Below are positions 1-8,059 of a DNA stretch of 16,139 bases, piece by piece. A program made the translations under genes and the position numbers. The stretch is from Akkermansiaceae bacterium (GTDB lineage: Bacteria; Verrucomicrobiota; Verrucomicrobiia; Verrucomicrobiales; Akkermansiaceae), in NCBI GenBank assembly GCA_023301335.1, contig JALZVA010000200.1, positions 1 to 16,139 of the forward strand, read 5' to 3'. Within the stretch, counting starts at the first letter, position 1, and each line of letters opens with the position of its first letter. The notes beneath the pieces were generated by a model that saw only the letters and a program-made list of their open reading frames with translations, ran no database searches and was not told the origin of the DNA.

Positions 1-2088
1 ACCCAGATGACGATCACTTCCCCAGAGGGCTTAGCATTTGTTGACTCGCTTTTCACTCTTGAGCGGGCGGTATTAGCCAGAGAGCTCTCGATTGAGGAGA
101 TTAACAAGTTTGATCCACACCACTGTGTCCCTCTCGAAGTCTTCATCCACGGGGCACTCTGCGTTGCCTATTCTGGCCAATGCCTCACCTCTGAGTCCCT
201 CGGTCAGCGCTCTGCGAACCGAGGCGAGTGTGCTCAAGCCTGCCGCATGCCTTACGAGCTTGTCGTAGATGGTGAGACAAAGCCCATGGGAGAGGTGCGC
301 TACCTGCTTAGCCCACAAGATCTTGCCGCTGTCGATCTGATCCCAGATTTGATAAAAAATGGCGTGGTTTCTTTCAAGATAGAAGGTCGCCTCAAGTCTC
401 CAGAGTACGTTGCCGCAGTCACACGTGTTTACCGCAAAGCCATCGATGACACTTTACAAGAACGTGAGAGTACCATCACAGAAAGAGACCGCTATGCCCT
501 AGAGATGACCTTCTCACGTGGGCTCAGTACCGGCTGGTTAGAAGGGACTGATCACCCTACACTCACGCACGGAAAATTTGGAAAAAAACGAGGGCAATAC
601 TGTGGAGATATCTACACCTGCGGGAATGGATGGATCATCCTCCATGAGAAAGAAGGTATCCCACTCGCACCAGGAGACGGGATTGTCTTCGATGCGGGCG
701 AGGACAGAAACGAAGAGCAAGGAGCACGCGTTTGGAAAATAGAAGGAGAAAAAATCCTCTTCCACCGTAAGCACTCAAACATCGATTGGAGCCGCGTCTT
801 CCCTGGGAATAAAATCTGGAAAACCGATGATCCAAAGCTCAATGCTGAAGTCAAAGCACTGTGGAAAAATGCAAAACTCGAACCCACCAAAACACCTCTC
901 ACCATTCGTGTCTCGGGCGCTCTTGGGCAGCCCCTAACCCTGAGCTGTAACTCTCTCGAAGTGCAGTCGGAAGAACTCCTCGCCGCTGCCGAAACCCGCC
1001 CTCTCACCAGGGAAATTCTCTTGGAAAAAATCGGTAAACTTGGGAATACTAACTACACCTTAGAGACACTGGAGAGCACCCTTGATGACCAGCTCATCCT
1101 CCCCCTCTCCAGTCTTAATCGATTACGCAGAGCATTGGTCGAGCACCTCGATAAGCAACAGGAAAAAGTAACCGTCACCACGCCACCTGCATCAGGCTCT
1201 CTCGCAGACCTCCTCCCTGACACATCCCCAAGTGATAGCGATGCGCAACTCACCGCCCTCTGCCGTCATCCGCATCAAATCCAAGCAGCCCTTGAAGCAG
1301 AGGTGCTCCACATTTATGCCGACTTCGAAGACATCAGGACTTACAAGAGAGCGGTAGAAATTGTGCGCGAATACGGTGATGACGCGAGCATTCACCTAGC
1401 TACCCCACGCATCCAGAAGCCTAAAGAAACTGGCTACTTTACCTTCATCGAAAAATGCGCTCCAGATGGCGTGCTCATTCGTAACTTAGGAGCCATTGAA
1501 TTTTTCAAACAAACCGATCTCATCCGCACCGGTGATTTCTCCCTCAACTGTTCTAACCCTTTGACCGCAGAGCTCCTAAAAACGGAAGCTGATTTACACC
1601 GTCTCACTATTTCCTACGACTTGAATATCAACCAAGTTGTCGACCTCTTACAAGCTTCTCCACCGCAGTGGTATGAGATCACCCTGCACCAGCATATGCC
1701 AATGTTCCATATGGAGCACTGTGTCTTCTGCACCTTCCTCTCCGACGGGAAAGACTACCGAGACTGTGGCCGCCCCTGTGAAAAACACAAAGTGCAGCTA
1801 AGAGACCGTGTTGGCCAGCTTCATACCCTCATGGCTGACGTCGGCTGCCGAAACACCCTCTTCAACGGAAGAGCTCAAACAGGAGCGCGCTTTTACCAAG
1901 ATTTACACCAGGCTGGAGCGCGCCGCTTCCGCTGTGACTTCACCACTGAAGATAATGCCACTACCCTCCTCACTCTTCAGGCATACCAGCAGCTACTCAA
2001 GGGTAAGGCCGATGGGAATATGCTCTGGAGAGACCTCGGCGCCATTGATCGCCTTGGAGTGATCGAAGGCACACTCTCTACCCTTTAA
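1..2088 (+). CDS. Peptidase U32 family protein, RlhA-like (5' partial)
   Basis: This is probably a radical-free RNA-hydroxylation-type U32 protein; in E. coli the relative RlhA hydroxylates 23S rRNA C2501. The first in-frame ATG is at position 7, but the frame is already open at base 1 and reads TQMTITSPEG. In this family that segment lies well inside the N-terminal barrel, so the ATG is internal and roughly the first 100 residues are missing. Counting from that Met, the U32 signature is visible (EVFIHGALCVAYSGQC, residues 44-59). It carries Cys52, Cys59, Cys75 and Cys79, the set expected to bind an iron-sulfur cluster. A DUF3656-like middle region follows. A C-terminal U32-like repeat (about 560-650) contains HMEHCVFC, DCGRPCEKH and ADVGCRNT. 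This long architecture resembles the longer U32 proteins of cyanobacteria and plants more than short proteases. rsmB follows after 5 bases, which fits a role in rRNA modification. The exact RNA target cannot be read from sequence. Confidence 0.88.
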   Translation, partial: TQMTITSPEGLAFVDSLFTLERAVLARELSIEEINKFDPHHCVPLEVFIHGALCVAYSGQCLTSESLGQRSANRGECAQACRMPYELVVDGETKPMGEVRYLLSPQDLAAVDLIPDLIKNGVVSFKIEGRLKSPEYVAAVTRVYRKAIDDTLQERESTITERDRYALEMTFSRGLSTGWLEGTDHPTLTHGKFGKKRGQYCGDIYTCGNGWIILHEKEGIPLAPGDGIVFDAGEDRNEEQGARVWKIEGEKILFHRKHSNIDWSRVFPGNKIWKTDDPKLNAEVKALWKNAKLEPTKTPLTIRVSGALGQPLTLSCNSLEVQSEELLAAAETRPLTREILLEKIGKLGNTNYTLETLESTLDDQLILPLSSLNRLRRALVEHLDKQQEKVTVTTPPASGSLADLLPDTSPSDSDAQLTALCRHPHQIQAALEAEVLHIYADFEDIRTYKRAVEIVREYGDDASIHLATPRIQKPKETGYFTFIEKCAPDGVLIRNLGAIEFFKQTDLIRTGDFSLNCSNPLTAELLKTEADLHRLTISYDLNINQVVDLLQASPPQWYEITLHQHMPMFHMEHCVFCTFLSDGKDYRDCGRPCEKHKVQLRDRVGQLHTLMADVGCRNTLFNGRAQTGARFYQDLHQAGARRFRCDFTTEDNATTLLTLQAYQQLLKGKADGNMLWRDLGAIDRLGVIEGTLSTL

Positions 2089-2093
2089 ATAAC

Positions 2094-3344
2094 ATGAGAA
2101 AACCGCCATCCATTCGCTCCCTTGCCATCCTCTCACTAAACAAGTGGGAAAAAGGGCACGTCTATGCCGAATCACTCATCCAGCACGCCTCTCAGCAGCA
2201 CCAGCTCAGCCCAGCAGATAGAAACCTGCTCCACGCAATCTTAGTCGACACCATCCGACACCTCAGAAAAATCGACTTCTGGATCCAACAGCTCAGAGAA
2301 GGTAAGCTGGACGCCACCACACGAAACACTCTCAGAATTGGGCTTTGCCAGCTCCACATCCTCGGTATTCCCCAGCATGCCGCTGTCAATGAAACCGTCA
2401 ATGCCAGCCAAAAATCTACTCGCGGCCTAGTAAACGCCATCCTCAGGAAATCACTCCGAGAGGCCGAATCCCTAGAAAAAGAGACCTCCGCACTCCCCTC
2501 GGATATTCAATTTTCCCATCCTGAGTGGCTCACCACCCGCTGGATAAAAGCTTTTGGGAAAGCAGACACCCGTACCCTCCTAGAGTGGAACCAACAACCT
2601 TCACAAACCATTTTTCGCCTCAACCCTCTCAAAAATAACGTCCATCATCTACTAGATGAAATAGAACACATCACCTCCATTCCCCATTACCCAGACTTTT
2701 TCATCTCCGAAGGCCTACCTCCAAAAGCCTGGCTCGAAGACGGCCTCATTTATATCCAAGACCCTGCCACCAGTCACTCCGTAGAGCTCTTAGCCCCGCT
2801 GCCAGGAGAGACCATCCTCGATGCCTGCGCTGCCCCTGGGGGGAAAAGCGGAAACATCGCCGCTGCCATGCAGAACGCAGGACAGCTCACCTGTACAGAC
2901 TCGAACCCCAAAAGACTACCACGGCTCGAAGAAAATCTTGCCCGCTTAGGAGTCACCCACGCCTCCGTGGAAGAATGGGACTGGCTTAACTATCCGCCTG
3001 AACGCTTCCACCAAAAATTCGATGGAATCTTACTCGATGTCCCCTGCTCTAACACAGGCGTGCTCAGACGTAGAATAGATGCTCGCTGGAGGCTACGCCC
3101 GAAAGATTTCACTGAACTTCAAGCGATCCAATTAAAGATCCTCGAAAACGCCCTCATTTGCCTCAAACCAGGCGGTAGAATCGTCTATTCCACCTGCTCT
3201 ATTGATGCGGAAGAAAACCAACTCCTCATCAAAACCTGCATCGCCAAACATCCAAAGCTACAGCTTGTTTCAGACCTTCAAATCCTCCCCCAGACCCACC
3301 AGACAGATGGAGCCTACGCAGCTGAGCTAAGACTATCCCCTTAA
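2094..3344 (+). CDS. rsmB: 16S rRNA (cytosine-C5) methyltransferase RsmB/NOP family
   Basis: This protein is predicted to transfer a methyl group from S-adenosylmethionine to C5 of a cytosine in 16S rRNA (C967 in E. coli). At 416 residues it is close to E. coli RsmB (429). Residues 1-150 form a NusB-like RNA-binding domain, recognisable from AVNETVNASQK and GLVNAILRKSLRE. The catalytic domain shows the SAM-binding loop DACAAPGGKSGN (about 243-254). It has both family cysteines: Cys318 in DVPCSNTG (usually DAPCS, so Ala is Val here) and Cys368 in YSTCSI. The ATG lies 5 bases after the previous TAA with no visible Shine-Dalgarno sequence, so the two genes are probably cotranscribed. The NusB-like domain favours RsmB over RsmF. 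Confidence 0.93.
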   Translation: MRKPPSIRSLAILSLNKWEKGHVYAESLIQHASQQHQLSPADRNLLHAILVDTIRHLRKIDFWIQQLREGKLDATTRNTLRIGLCQLHILGIPQHAAVNETVNASQKSTRGLVNAILRKSLREAESLEKETSALPSDIQFSHPEWLTTRWIKAFGKADTRTLLEWNQQPSQTIFRLNPLKNNVHHLLDEIEHITSIPHYPDFFISEGLPPKAWLEDGLIYIQDPATSHSVELLAPLPGETILDACAAPGGKSGNIAAAMQNAGQLTCTDSNPKRLPRLEENLARLGVTHASVEEWDWLNYPPERFHQKFDGILLDVPCSNTGVLRRRIDARWRLRPKDFTELQAIQLKILENALICLKPGGRIVYSTCSIDAEENQLLIKTCIAKHPKLQLVSDLQILPQTHQTDGAYAAELRLSP

Positions 3345-3526
3345 ACTCGCCACCTCTCTCCTCATTTTACTTTTTCAGTAACCCTCCTTTATCTGCATTT
3401 TTTTAGTCAAAATACAGATTCTGCCTCGCTTTCACAAAAATTCGACCTAATTTACTACCTAGATCGAAAGTAATTCACCCAAAAGGCGTATTATTCTAAA
3501 GAATAGCAGCTTAGCTGAAGCAAGGA
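3345..3526. other. Intergenic gap before the envelope gene block
   Basis: This is 182 bases of AT-rich sequence without a credible gene. It should contain the end of the rsmB transcript and the start of the next one, but I found no hairpin followed by a T-run and no -35/-10 pair I would defend. A TATTAT hexamer at 3489-3494 could be a -10 box but has no partner at the usual distance. An inverted repeat lies at 3492-3505 and is listed separately. Confidence 0.6.
3492..3505. promoter_or_regulatory. Inverted repeat TATTCT-AA-AGAATA upstream of the DUF4175-like gene
   Basis: There are two perfect 6-base arms with a 2-base centre, ending 21 bases before the ATG at 3527 and overlapping the possible -10 hexamer TATTAT (3489-3494). 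The position would suit an operator at the head of the operon. The arms are short and AT-rich, so chance is a real alternative. Confidence 0.2.
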
Positions 3527-6343
3527 ATGAATAAAGATAACCAGCCCACAGCACTTCCAGAAGGACTCAGAAAACAAATTGAAGAGTTCAAAAAGAAACT
3601 ATGGAAGATCAAAGTCACCGAAGCCATACTGGCAGGTCTCTTTGGGCTTATCTTTTCCTTTTTAATAATCTTAGGTATAGAGCGCCTCTTCGAAATGCCC
3701 ATGTGGCTCCGCATCGCCAACCTCTTCTTAGGGGTCTCGATCTTCACCGTCTTTGCCCCACTATGGATTAACAAATGGGTCTTCAAGCACCGGAAAGAAC
3801 AACAGATTGCCCGCCTCATTTCCACTAAATTTCCCCACCTCGGAGACCGTATCCTAGGGGTTATTGAGCTAGAAGGTCAAGATCAGGTAAAAGCCAATGT
3901 CTCGCCAGAACTCAGAGAAGCCGCCATGGTCACAGTCACCAGAGAAGCTGGTAGACAAAACTTTTCAGACGCCCTTCCACAATCTTGGCTCAGTAAATGG
4001 TTTTTCAGTCTCACTGCCGCCATTTCTCTCCTTATCCTAGGAGTCCTTCTCCTCCCAAAGGACGGAATCACCTCTTCCGTTAAACGCTGGCTCGCACCTT
4101 GGTCAGAAACTGAACGATTCACCTTCACTCAAATCGATGCCGAGAAATTTAAAGATGGTCTCATCGTCCCTCTCAATGAAGCATTCTCCCTCCCCGTTTC
4201 CCTCAAAGAAACCTCACGTGAAGAGGCAGACGGGCAAGCCCGATACGGGAAAGAAAGCTGGAAGAAAAAAGACTTTGAAGGAGATACTGTCACTTTCCCA
4301 TTCTCAGGAAAAACTCACAAAGACGTCGTCACGGTCCAAATCGGAGATGCTATTGCCGAGATAGACGTCATCCCCACACCACGACCCATCCTCCGTAACA
4401 CCATTGGTCAGATCACTTGGCCAACCTACCTCCAGAGAGACTATAACACAGAAATCCAACTCTCCGGCGGCAGTATCCAAGTCCTCGAAGGCTCCCAGCT
4501 CACCCTCACCTCTCAAGCTGATAGAGAACTTTCCAGCGCCTCACACGGACTCATCTCACGCCTAGCTCGTGAAGGAGAAGATGTTGAAGGAGAAGATGAA
4601 ACCTATCTCCCCACAGATCTCCTCCTCCCTATCACAATCTCAGAAAAACGACTCATCACAGGCCCACTCACTGTTGGCTCTGACACCCTTCGCTTCCCTC
4701 TCGAATGGACCGACAGCCACAAGCTCCATAGCAAACGCCCTGCCGTCTTCACCATCGAACCTTCCAGTGATACCCCGCCTAGCTCTTACATCGAAGCTGA
4801 AGAAACAGAGTTCATCCAGCTCCTCAGCTCACCCATCCAATTCAGCATTAACGCAGATGATGACTTTGGCATAAAAACAATGGGCTTCCAATGGCAAGGA
4901 ACCTATTTTGAATCGACAAATCTCACCCCTGCACAGGGAAAAAGAATCGAATATAACCCCTCCCACGACGATGATAAGCATCTTCAATTCGATAGCCAAA
5001 TTATCTTTGATCCAGAAAAAAACGGGATCACCACGCCTCAAACTGTTGTCTTTCAAGCCTGGGTAAAAGACCAACTACCCGGCCGCGAACCCACTCTTTC
5101 TCAAAGTAAAATTACCGTCCATTTTTACTCACAGGAAATGATGATCGCTTATAATAATTCACTATTAGAGGAATTAAAAAATCGCACCGAAGCTCTCATC
5201 GAATCTACAGATGAAAGCATCGCAACCTCTGAGCAGCTCAATCACCTGCTCAACAAGGCCATCGAAAATTCCAAGTCCCCAAACTCTACCACAAGAGAAG
5301 AAGCAAAACAAAAAATCGCAGAGCTAAAGGACCAGCTCGGCGAGCTCGCAGACCAAGCAGGGAGCAGCAAAGAAGATATCGACGCGATCCAGCAAGATGC
5401 CAAAGACATTTTTGAAGAAGCAGCTCAAGACGGCACCCTTGAGAAGAACTCTCTCAAAGAACTCATGGAGATGCAGCAAAACCTCAAAGAGGCCTCCAAA
5501 GCTCAACAGCAAGCTCAAGACGACTTTGAAAAGGCCGAGAACGATCTCAATGATAGCTCTAAAGAACCCTCTCAAGACTCAAATCCATCTCCTTCCGAAT
5601 CAAGCGCAAAGAAAAAAGCTACCGAAGGTCAGGAGCAGCAAGAGAAAGCTCGTGAAGCTCTTCAACAAGCAGCTAACAATGCTAAGGATGCAAAAGAAAA
5701 AGGCGAGCAGGCCACTTTTGTAAACCGCCTCAAAAAAGCAGCACGTGATCAAATGCGAGTCAATAGACTCATCAGGGAGGAAGCGGATAAAGTCGCGGAT
5801 AAAGACGTTGACCTAATGATTTTCGATGAAGCTTTTGATAACACAACTCCGTCTCAGCAAGAAAGCCTTCACTCATCTTACCTCCTCCAGAAACAAATCA
5901 AAGTCGATCTAGGTTGGATTATTGAAGACCTCTCTGAGTATCAAGCACGCACGCAGAAAGAAGGCCTCCTCGAAGTCGTCGAAGCCATGAGTGCGATCTT
6001 TCCACAAGAGGACTCCAAACACGATAATTACACCGCAGATGCATTCGTCGACCAACTCATTCAGCGCCTTGAAGCATCCCACTGGTATCTTTCTATGGCA
6101 CATGCGGATGAACTCTCAAAAATCATTGATTCTTGGGCAAAAATTCTAGGTCAGCAAAAAAACCAAGGCGGTGGTGGTGGTGGTGGCGGTGGTGGCGCTG
6201 AAAATAGCCTGAACGATGATGATTTTGATTTCCTCATGCGTGTCCTTCGTATGGTGAAAAAACAGCAGGACATCCGAGAAAAAACCCGCGCCTTAGAGCA
6301 GCAAAAAAGAACGTTAAACCTCCAGAATCCAACACAGAGCTAA
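3527..6343 (+). CDS. DUF4175-like membrane protein with coiled coil and polyglycine tract
   Basis: Function is unknown. The 938-residue protein has three predicted membrane helices near the N-terminus (about 31-50, 60-80 and 159-176). Between helices 2 and 3 lies a motif like that of DUF4175 proteins (FPHLGDRILGVIEL, 103-116). A beta-rich, probably extracytoplasmic region follows (about 200-530). Next comes a long Glu/Lys/Gln/Ala-rich coiled coil (about 540-745) with a Ser/Pro-rich break near 675-695. A run of ten glycines (881-890) precedes a charged helical tail. In planctomycetes and verrucomicrobia such proteins often sit near MoxR-type ATPase, DUF58 and von Willebrand genes; none is visible here. 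The ATG is the only sensible start: an in-frame TAG lies just upstream, and the next Met is inside the membrane region. AAGGA directly abuts the ATG, too close for a normal ribosome binding site. It is probably the first gene of an operon of secreted proteins and may be their membrane anchor. Family assignment rests on architecture, so it is moderate. Confidence 0.75.
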   Translation: MNKDNQPTALPEGLRKQIEEFKKKLWKIKVTEAILAGLFGLIFSFLIILGIERLFEMPMWLRIANLFLGVSIFTVFAPLWINKWVFKHRKEQQIARLISTKFPHLGDRILGVIELEGQDQVKANVSPELREAAMVTVTREAGRQNFSDALPQSWLSKWFFSLTAAISLLILGVLLLPKDGITSSVKRWLAPWSETERFTFTQIDAEKFKDGLIVPLNEAFSLPVSLKETSREEADGQARYGKESWKKKDFEGDTVTFPFSGKTHKDVVTVQIGDAIAEIDVIPTPRPILRNTIGQITWPTYLQRDYNTEIQLSGGSIQVLEGSQLTLTSQADRELSSASHGLISRLAREGEDVEGEDETYLPTDLLLPITISEKRLITGPLTVGSDTLRFPLEWTDSHKLHSKRPAVFTIEPSSDTPPSSYIEAEETEFIQLLSSPIQFSINADDDFGIKTMGFQWQGTYFESTNLTPAQGKRIEYNPSHDDDKHLQFDSQIIFDPEKNGITTPQTVVFQAWVKDQLPGREPTLSQSKITVHFYSQEMMIAYNNSLLEELKNRTEALIESTDESIATSEQLNHLLNKAIENSKSPNSTTREEAKQKIAELKDQLGELADQAGSSKEDIDAIQQDAKDIFEEAAQDGTLEKNSLKELMEMQQNLKEASKAQQQAQDDFEKAENDLNDSSKEPSQDSNPSPSESSAKKKATEGQEQQEKAREALQQAANNAKDAKEKGEQATFVNRLKKAARDQMRVNRLIREEADKVADKDVDLMIFDEAFDNTTPSQQESLHSSYLLQKQIKVDLGWIIEDLSEYQARTQKEGLLEVVEAMSAIFPQEDSKHDNYTADAFVDQLIQRLEASHWYLSMAHADELSKIIDSWAKILGQQKNQGGGGGGGGGGAENSLNDDDFDFLMRVLRMVKKQQDIREKTRALEQQKRTLNLQNPTQS
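6167..6196 (+). repeat. GGT/GGC triplet repeat encoding ten glycines
   Basis: Ten consecutive glycine codons (seven GGT and three GGC) encode residues 881-890 of the DUF4175-like protein, just after an A7 run at 6156-6162. Length changes by slippage would stay in frame, so the tract can vary without breaking the protein. It probably acts as a flexible linker to the charged C-terminal helix. Confidence 0.85.
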
Positions 6344-6347
6344 ATTC

Positions 6348-7010
6348 ATGAAACGCATTCACATCATTTACCTCGCCCTTCTTTCTCTCTCCTCAGCACA
6401 TGCTGAAGGTCTCCAATCTTACACCCAAAAGAAATCTACAGAAACTACTCCTATCAACAGCACCCAGAGAGCAGAAAATAGCCAAACCCTTTCAAGGACT
6501 CAGGACGAACTCTCTGCTGATGTCCAAGAGCTGATCGAAGCCCAAACTAATGAAAACGTCATCACCCTCTTCGAAAACGTCGAGGAGCTCATGGCCAGCG
6601 TAACGGATAACCTCCATGTATCTGACACGGGAACTGATACAATTTTTTCAGAAAATCAGATTATTGAAAAAATATTCGAGGCCGCAAAAGAAAAAGCCAA
6701 ATCCTCTGATGGAGAAATGGACTCCATGTTAGAGGAATTAGAAGAAGCAATGGGGGAAGGTGATTCAGAAGGAGGTAAACAGGAAGGTCAGGGTAAGGGC
6801 GAAGGAGAAGGTCAAGGCGAGGGGGAAGGCTCAAAACCAGGTGAGGGCGGTAGCGGCACCACAGATGCAGCCAGCGAAACATTTGAAGGAAATAACACCG
6901 CAAAGAGGAAGCGCACCTTAGAAAAAAAATCAGGATTACAGTCTGACACTCTCCCAAGTGAGTATCAGAACATCATCGATGCCTATAACAATACCTCTCA
7001 AAAGAAATAA
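6348..7010 (+). CDS. Secreted Gly/Glu-rich low-complexity protein
   Basis: I do not recognise a named family. The 220-residue protein begins with a signal peptide (MKRIHIIYLALLSLSSAHA, cleavage before Glu20), so it should be exported. Residues about 50-140 are acidic and predicted helical (for example MLEELEEAMGEG). They lead into a Gly/Glu/Gln repeat (about 141-170, with units such as GEGEGQGEGEG). A basic patch KRKRTLEKK follows, then a short C-terminal segment LPSEYQNIIDAY. That tail resembles the LPxEY(x)nY ending I associate with small proteins of planctomycete and verrucomicrobial clusters containing DUF4175 or von Willebrand genes; this is recollection and was not checked. The ATG is 4 bases after the previous stop, with no Shine-Dalgarno sequence. 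The genetic linkage suggests a partner of the DUF4175-like protein. Confidence 0.7.
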   Translation: MKRIHIIYLALLSLSSAHAEGLQSYTQKKSTETTPINSTQRAENSQTLSRTQDELSADVQELIEAQTNENVITLFENVEELMASVTDNLHVSDTGTDTIFSENQIIEKIFEAAKEKAKSSDGEMDSMLEELEEAMGEGDSEGGKQEGQGKGEGEGQGEGEGSKPGEGGSGTTDAASETFEGNNTAKRKRTLEKKSGLQSDTLPSEYQNIIDAYNNTSQKK

Positions 7011-7029
7011 CATTCTGTAATACGTGCAT

Positions 7030-8055
7030 ATGAGAATTCTCTCCATTTTACTTATCTTTAGCTTAGGCTTACATTCATTACACGCACAGCTTGGAATTAC
7101 CCAGGGGCAGCGCCGTAAGAATCCAATCCCAAGGGATCTCGAAATCATGTACACGAAGGGCTTGAAATATCTCAGCTCAAGCCAAGATGAAACTGGTGCA
7201 TGGAATGATTCCGATAGATTCGGTAATTTCCCGGGAACCGTAGCACTCTGCCTGCTCGCTTTTCTCGCCCATGGAGACGACCCTAACCATGGTCCTTATT
7301 CCACAAACATTAAAAAATCTTTAGACTACTTAATCTCTAAACAGCAGAAGAATGGGTATATTGGTTCAGCACAAATTTCCGATGTTAGAGGAAATATGTA
7401 TAACCACGGATTTGCCACTCTCGCTCTAGCAGAAGCATACGGGATGCTTGAAGACAAGCGTATAGGACCAGCACTTCAAAAAGCAGTGGATCTCATTCTC
7501 ACCTCTCAGAAAAGAAACCCCCTAGGTGCGTGGCGCTACTCCCCTGTCGCTAAAGATGCAGACTCCACAGTCGCCGGATGCCAAATCATTGCCCTATATG
7601 CCGCAAGGAATGCTGGCATCCCCGTGCCAGATGCAGCATTCAAAACAGCTAAACAATACATGGATACATGTAGAAATAAAACAGATGGAGCATATGGATA
7701 CACTAACCCCAATGGTGGCCGTGTCACACTTACAGCTATAGGAGTCCTCTGTGAGGCACTTCAAAGAAATAAAGACACTGCTCACTTTAAGCAATCACTA
7801 GCTTACCTCAAAGAAAACATCAACCATCGGGACTCACGCTACCCTTATTACTTTGAATACTATATGTCCCAAGCTCTTTTCCAAGCAGATGAAACAACTT
7901 GGTCAGTGTGGAATAAAAAAAACATCGATTACCTCAAAGTCCTTCAGCACAGTGATGGTTCCTTCAACGGCACTAAAGGGAAGGCCCTTTCCACTGCAGG
8001 CAGCCTACTCTCCCTAGCTCTCAATTATAGATTTCTTCCTATTTACGAAAAATAA
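7030..8055 (+). CDS. Secreted prenyltransferase/squalene-oxidase repeat protein (alpha/alpha barrel)
   Basis: The 341-residue protein is predicted to be an exported alpha/alpha-toroid of the terpenoid-cyclase/protein-prenyltransferase fold. Role and ligand are unknown. I chose the ATG at 7030 over the GTG at 7024 because it begins the signal peptide cleanly (MRILSILLIFSLGLHSLHA, then Gln). Repeats of the family are visible as GLKYLSSSQDETGAWND, SLDYLISKQQKNGYIG, GAWRYSPVAKDADSTVAG, GAYGYTNPNGGRVTLTAIG and YLKVLQHSDGSFNG. It closes with the family-like ending STAGSLLSLALNYRFLPIYEK. The DADST segment (176-180) recalls the DxDD acid motif of class II terpene cyclases. However, related planctomycete proteins carry DTSVTG-type sequences there and are not known cyclases, so I do not call an enzyme. 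It sits 19 bases after the low-complexity gene and 4 before the first paralogue. Confidence 0.8.
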   Translation: MRILSILLIFSLGLHSLHAQLGITQGQRRKNPIPRDLEIMYTKGLKYLSSSQDETGAWNDSDRFGNFPGTVALCLLAFLAHGDDPNHGPYSTNIKKSLDYLISKQQKNGYIGSAQISDVRGNMYNHGFATLALAEAYGMLEDKRIGPALQKAVDLILTSQKRNPLGAWRYSPVAKDADSTVAGCQIIALYAARNAGIPVPDAAFKTAKQYMDTCRNKTDGAYGYTNPNGGRVTLTAIGVLCEALQRNKDTAHFKQSLAYLKENINHRDSRYPYYFEYYMSQALFQADETTWSVWNKKNIDYLKVLQHSDGSFNGTKGKALSTAGSLLSLALNYRFLPIYEK

Positions 8056-8059
8056 TACT

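Noticed and set aside
612..1007. 131-codon open frame on the minus strand
   Set aside because: It lies wholly inside the conserved U32 gene and its translation is Arg/Ser-rich without recognisable domains; it is a shadow.
3491..3502. 12-base match TTATTCTAAAGA shared with 16114-16125
   Set aside because: The second copy falls in a possible coding frame, the sequence is AT-rich, and no wider similarity surrounds it; chance is the simpler explanation.
7024..7029. GTG start two codons upstream for the toroid gene
   Set aside because: It only adds two residues before a clean ATG-initiated signal peptide.
7549..7570. DADST as the DxDD acid motif of a true squalene-hopene cyclase
   Set aside because: The match is incomplete, the protein is half the length of such cyclases and is exported, and related non-cyclase repeat proteins have similar sequence there.
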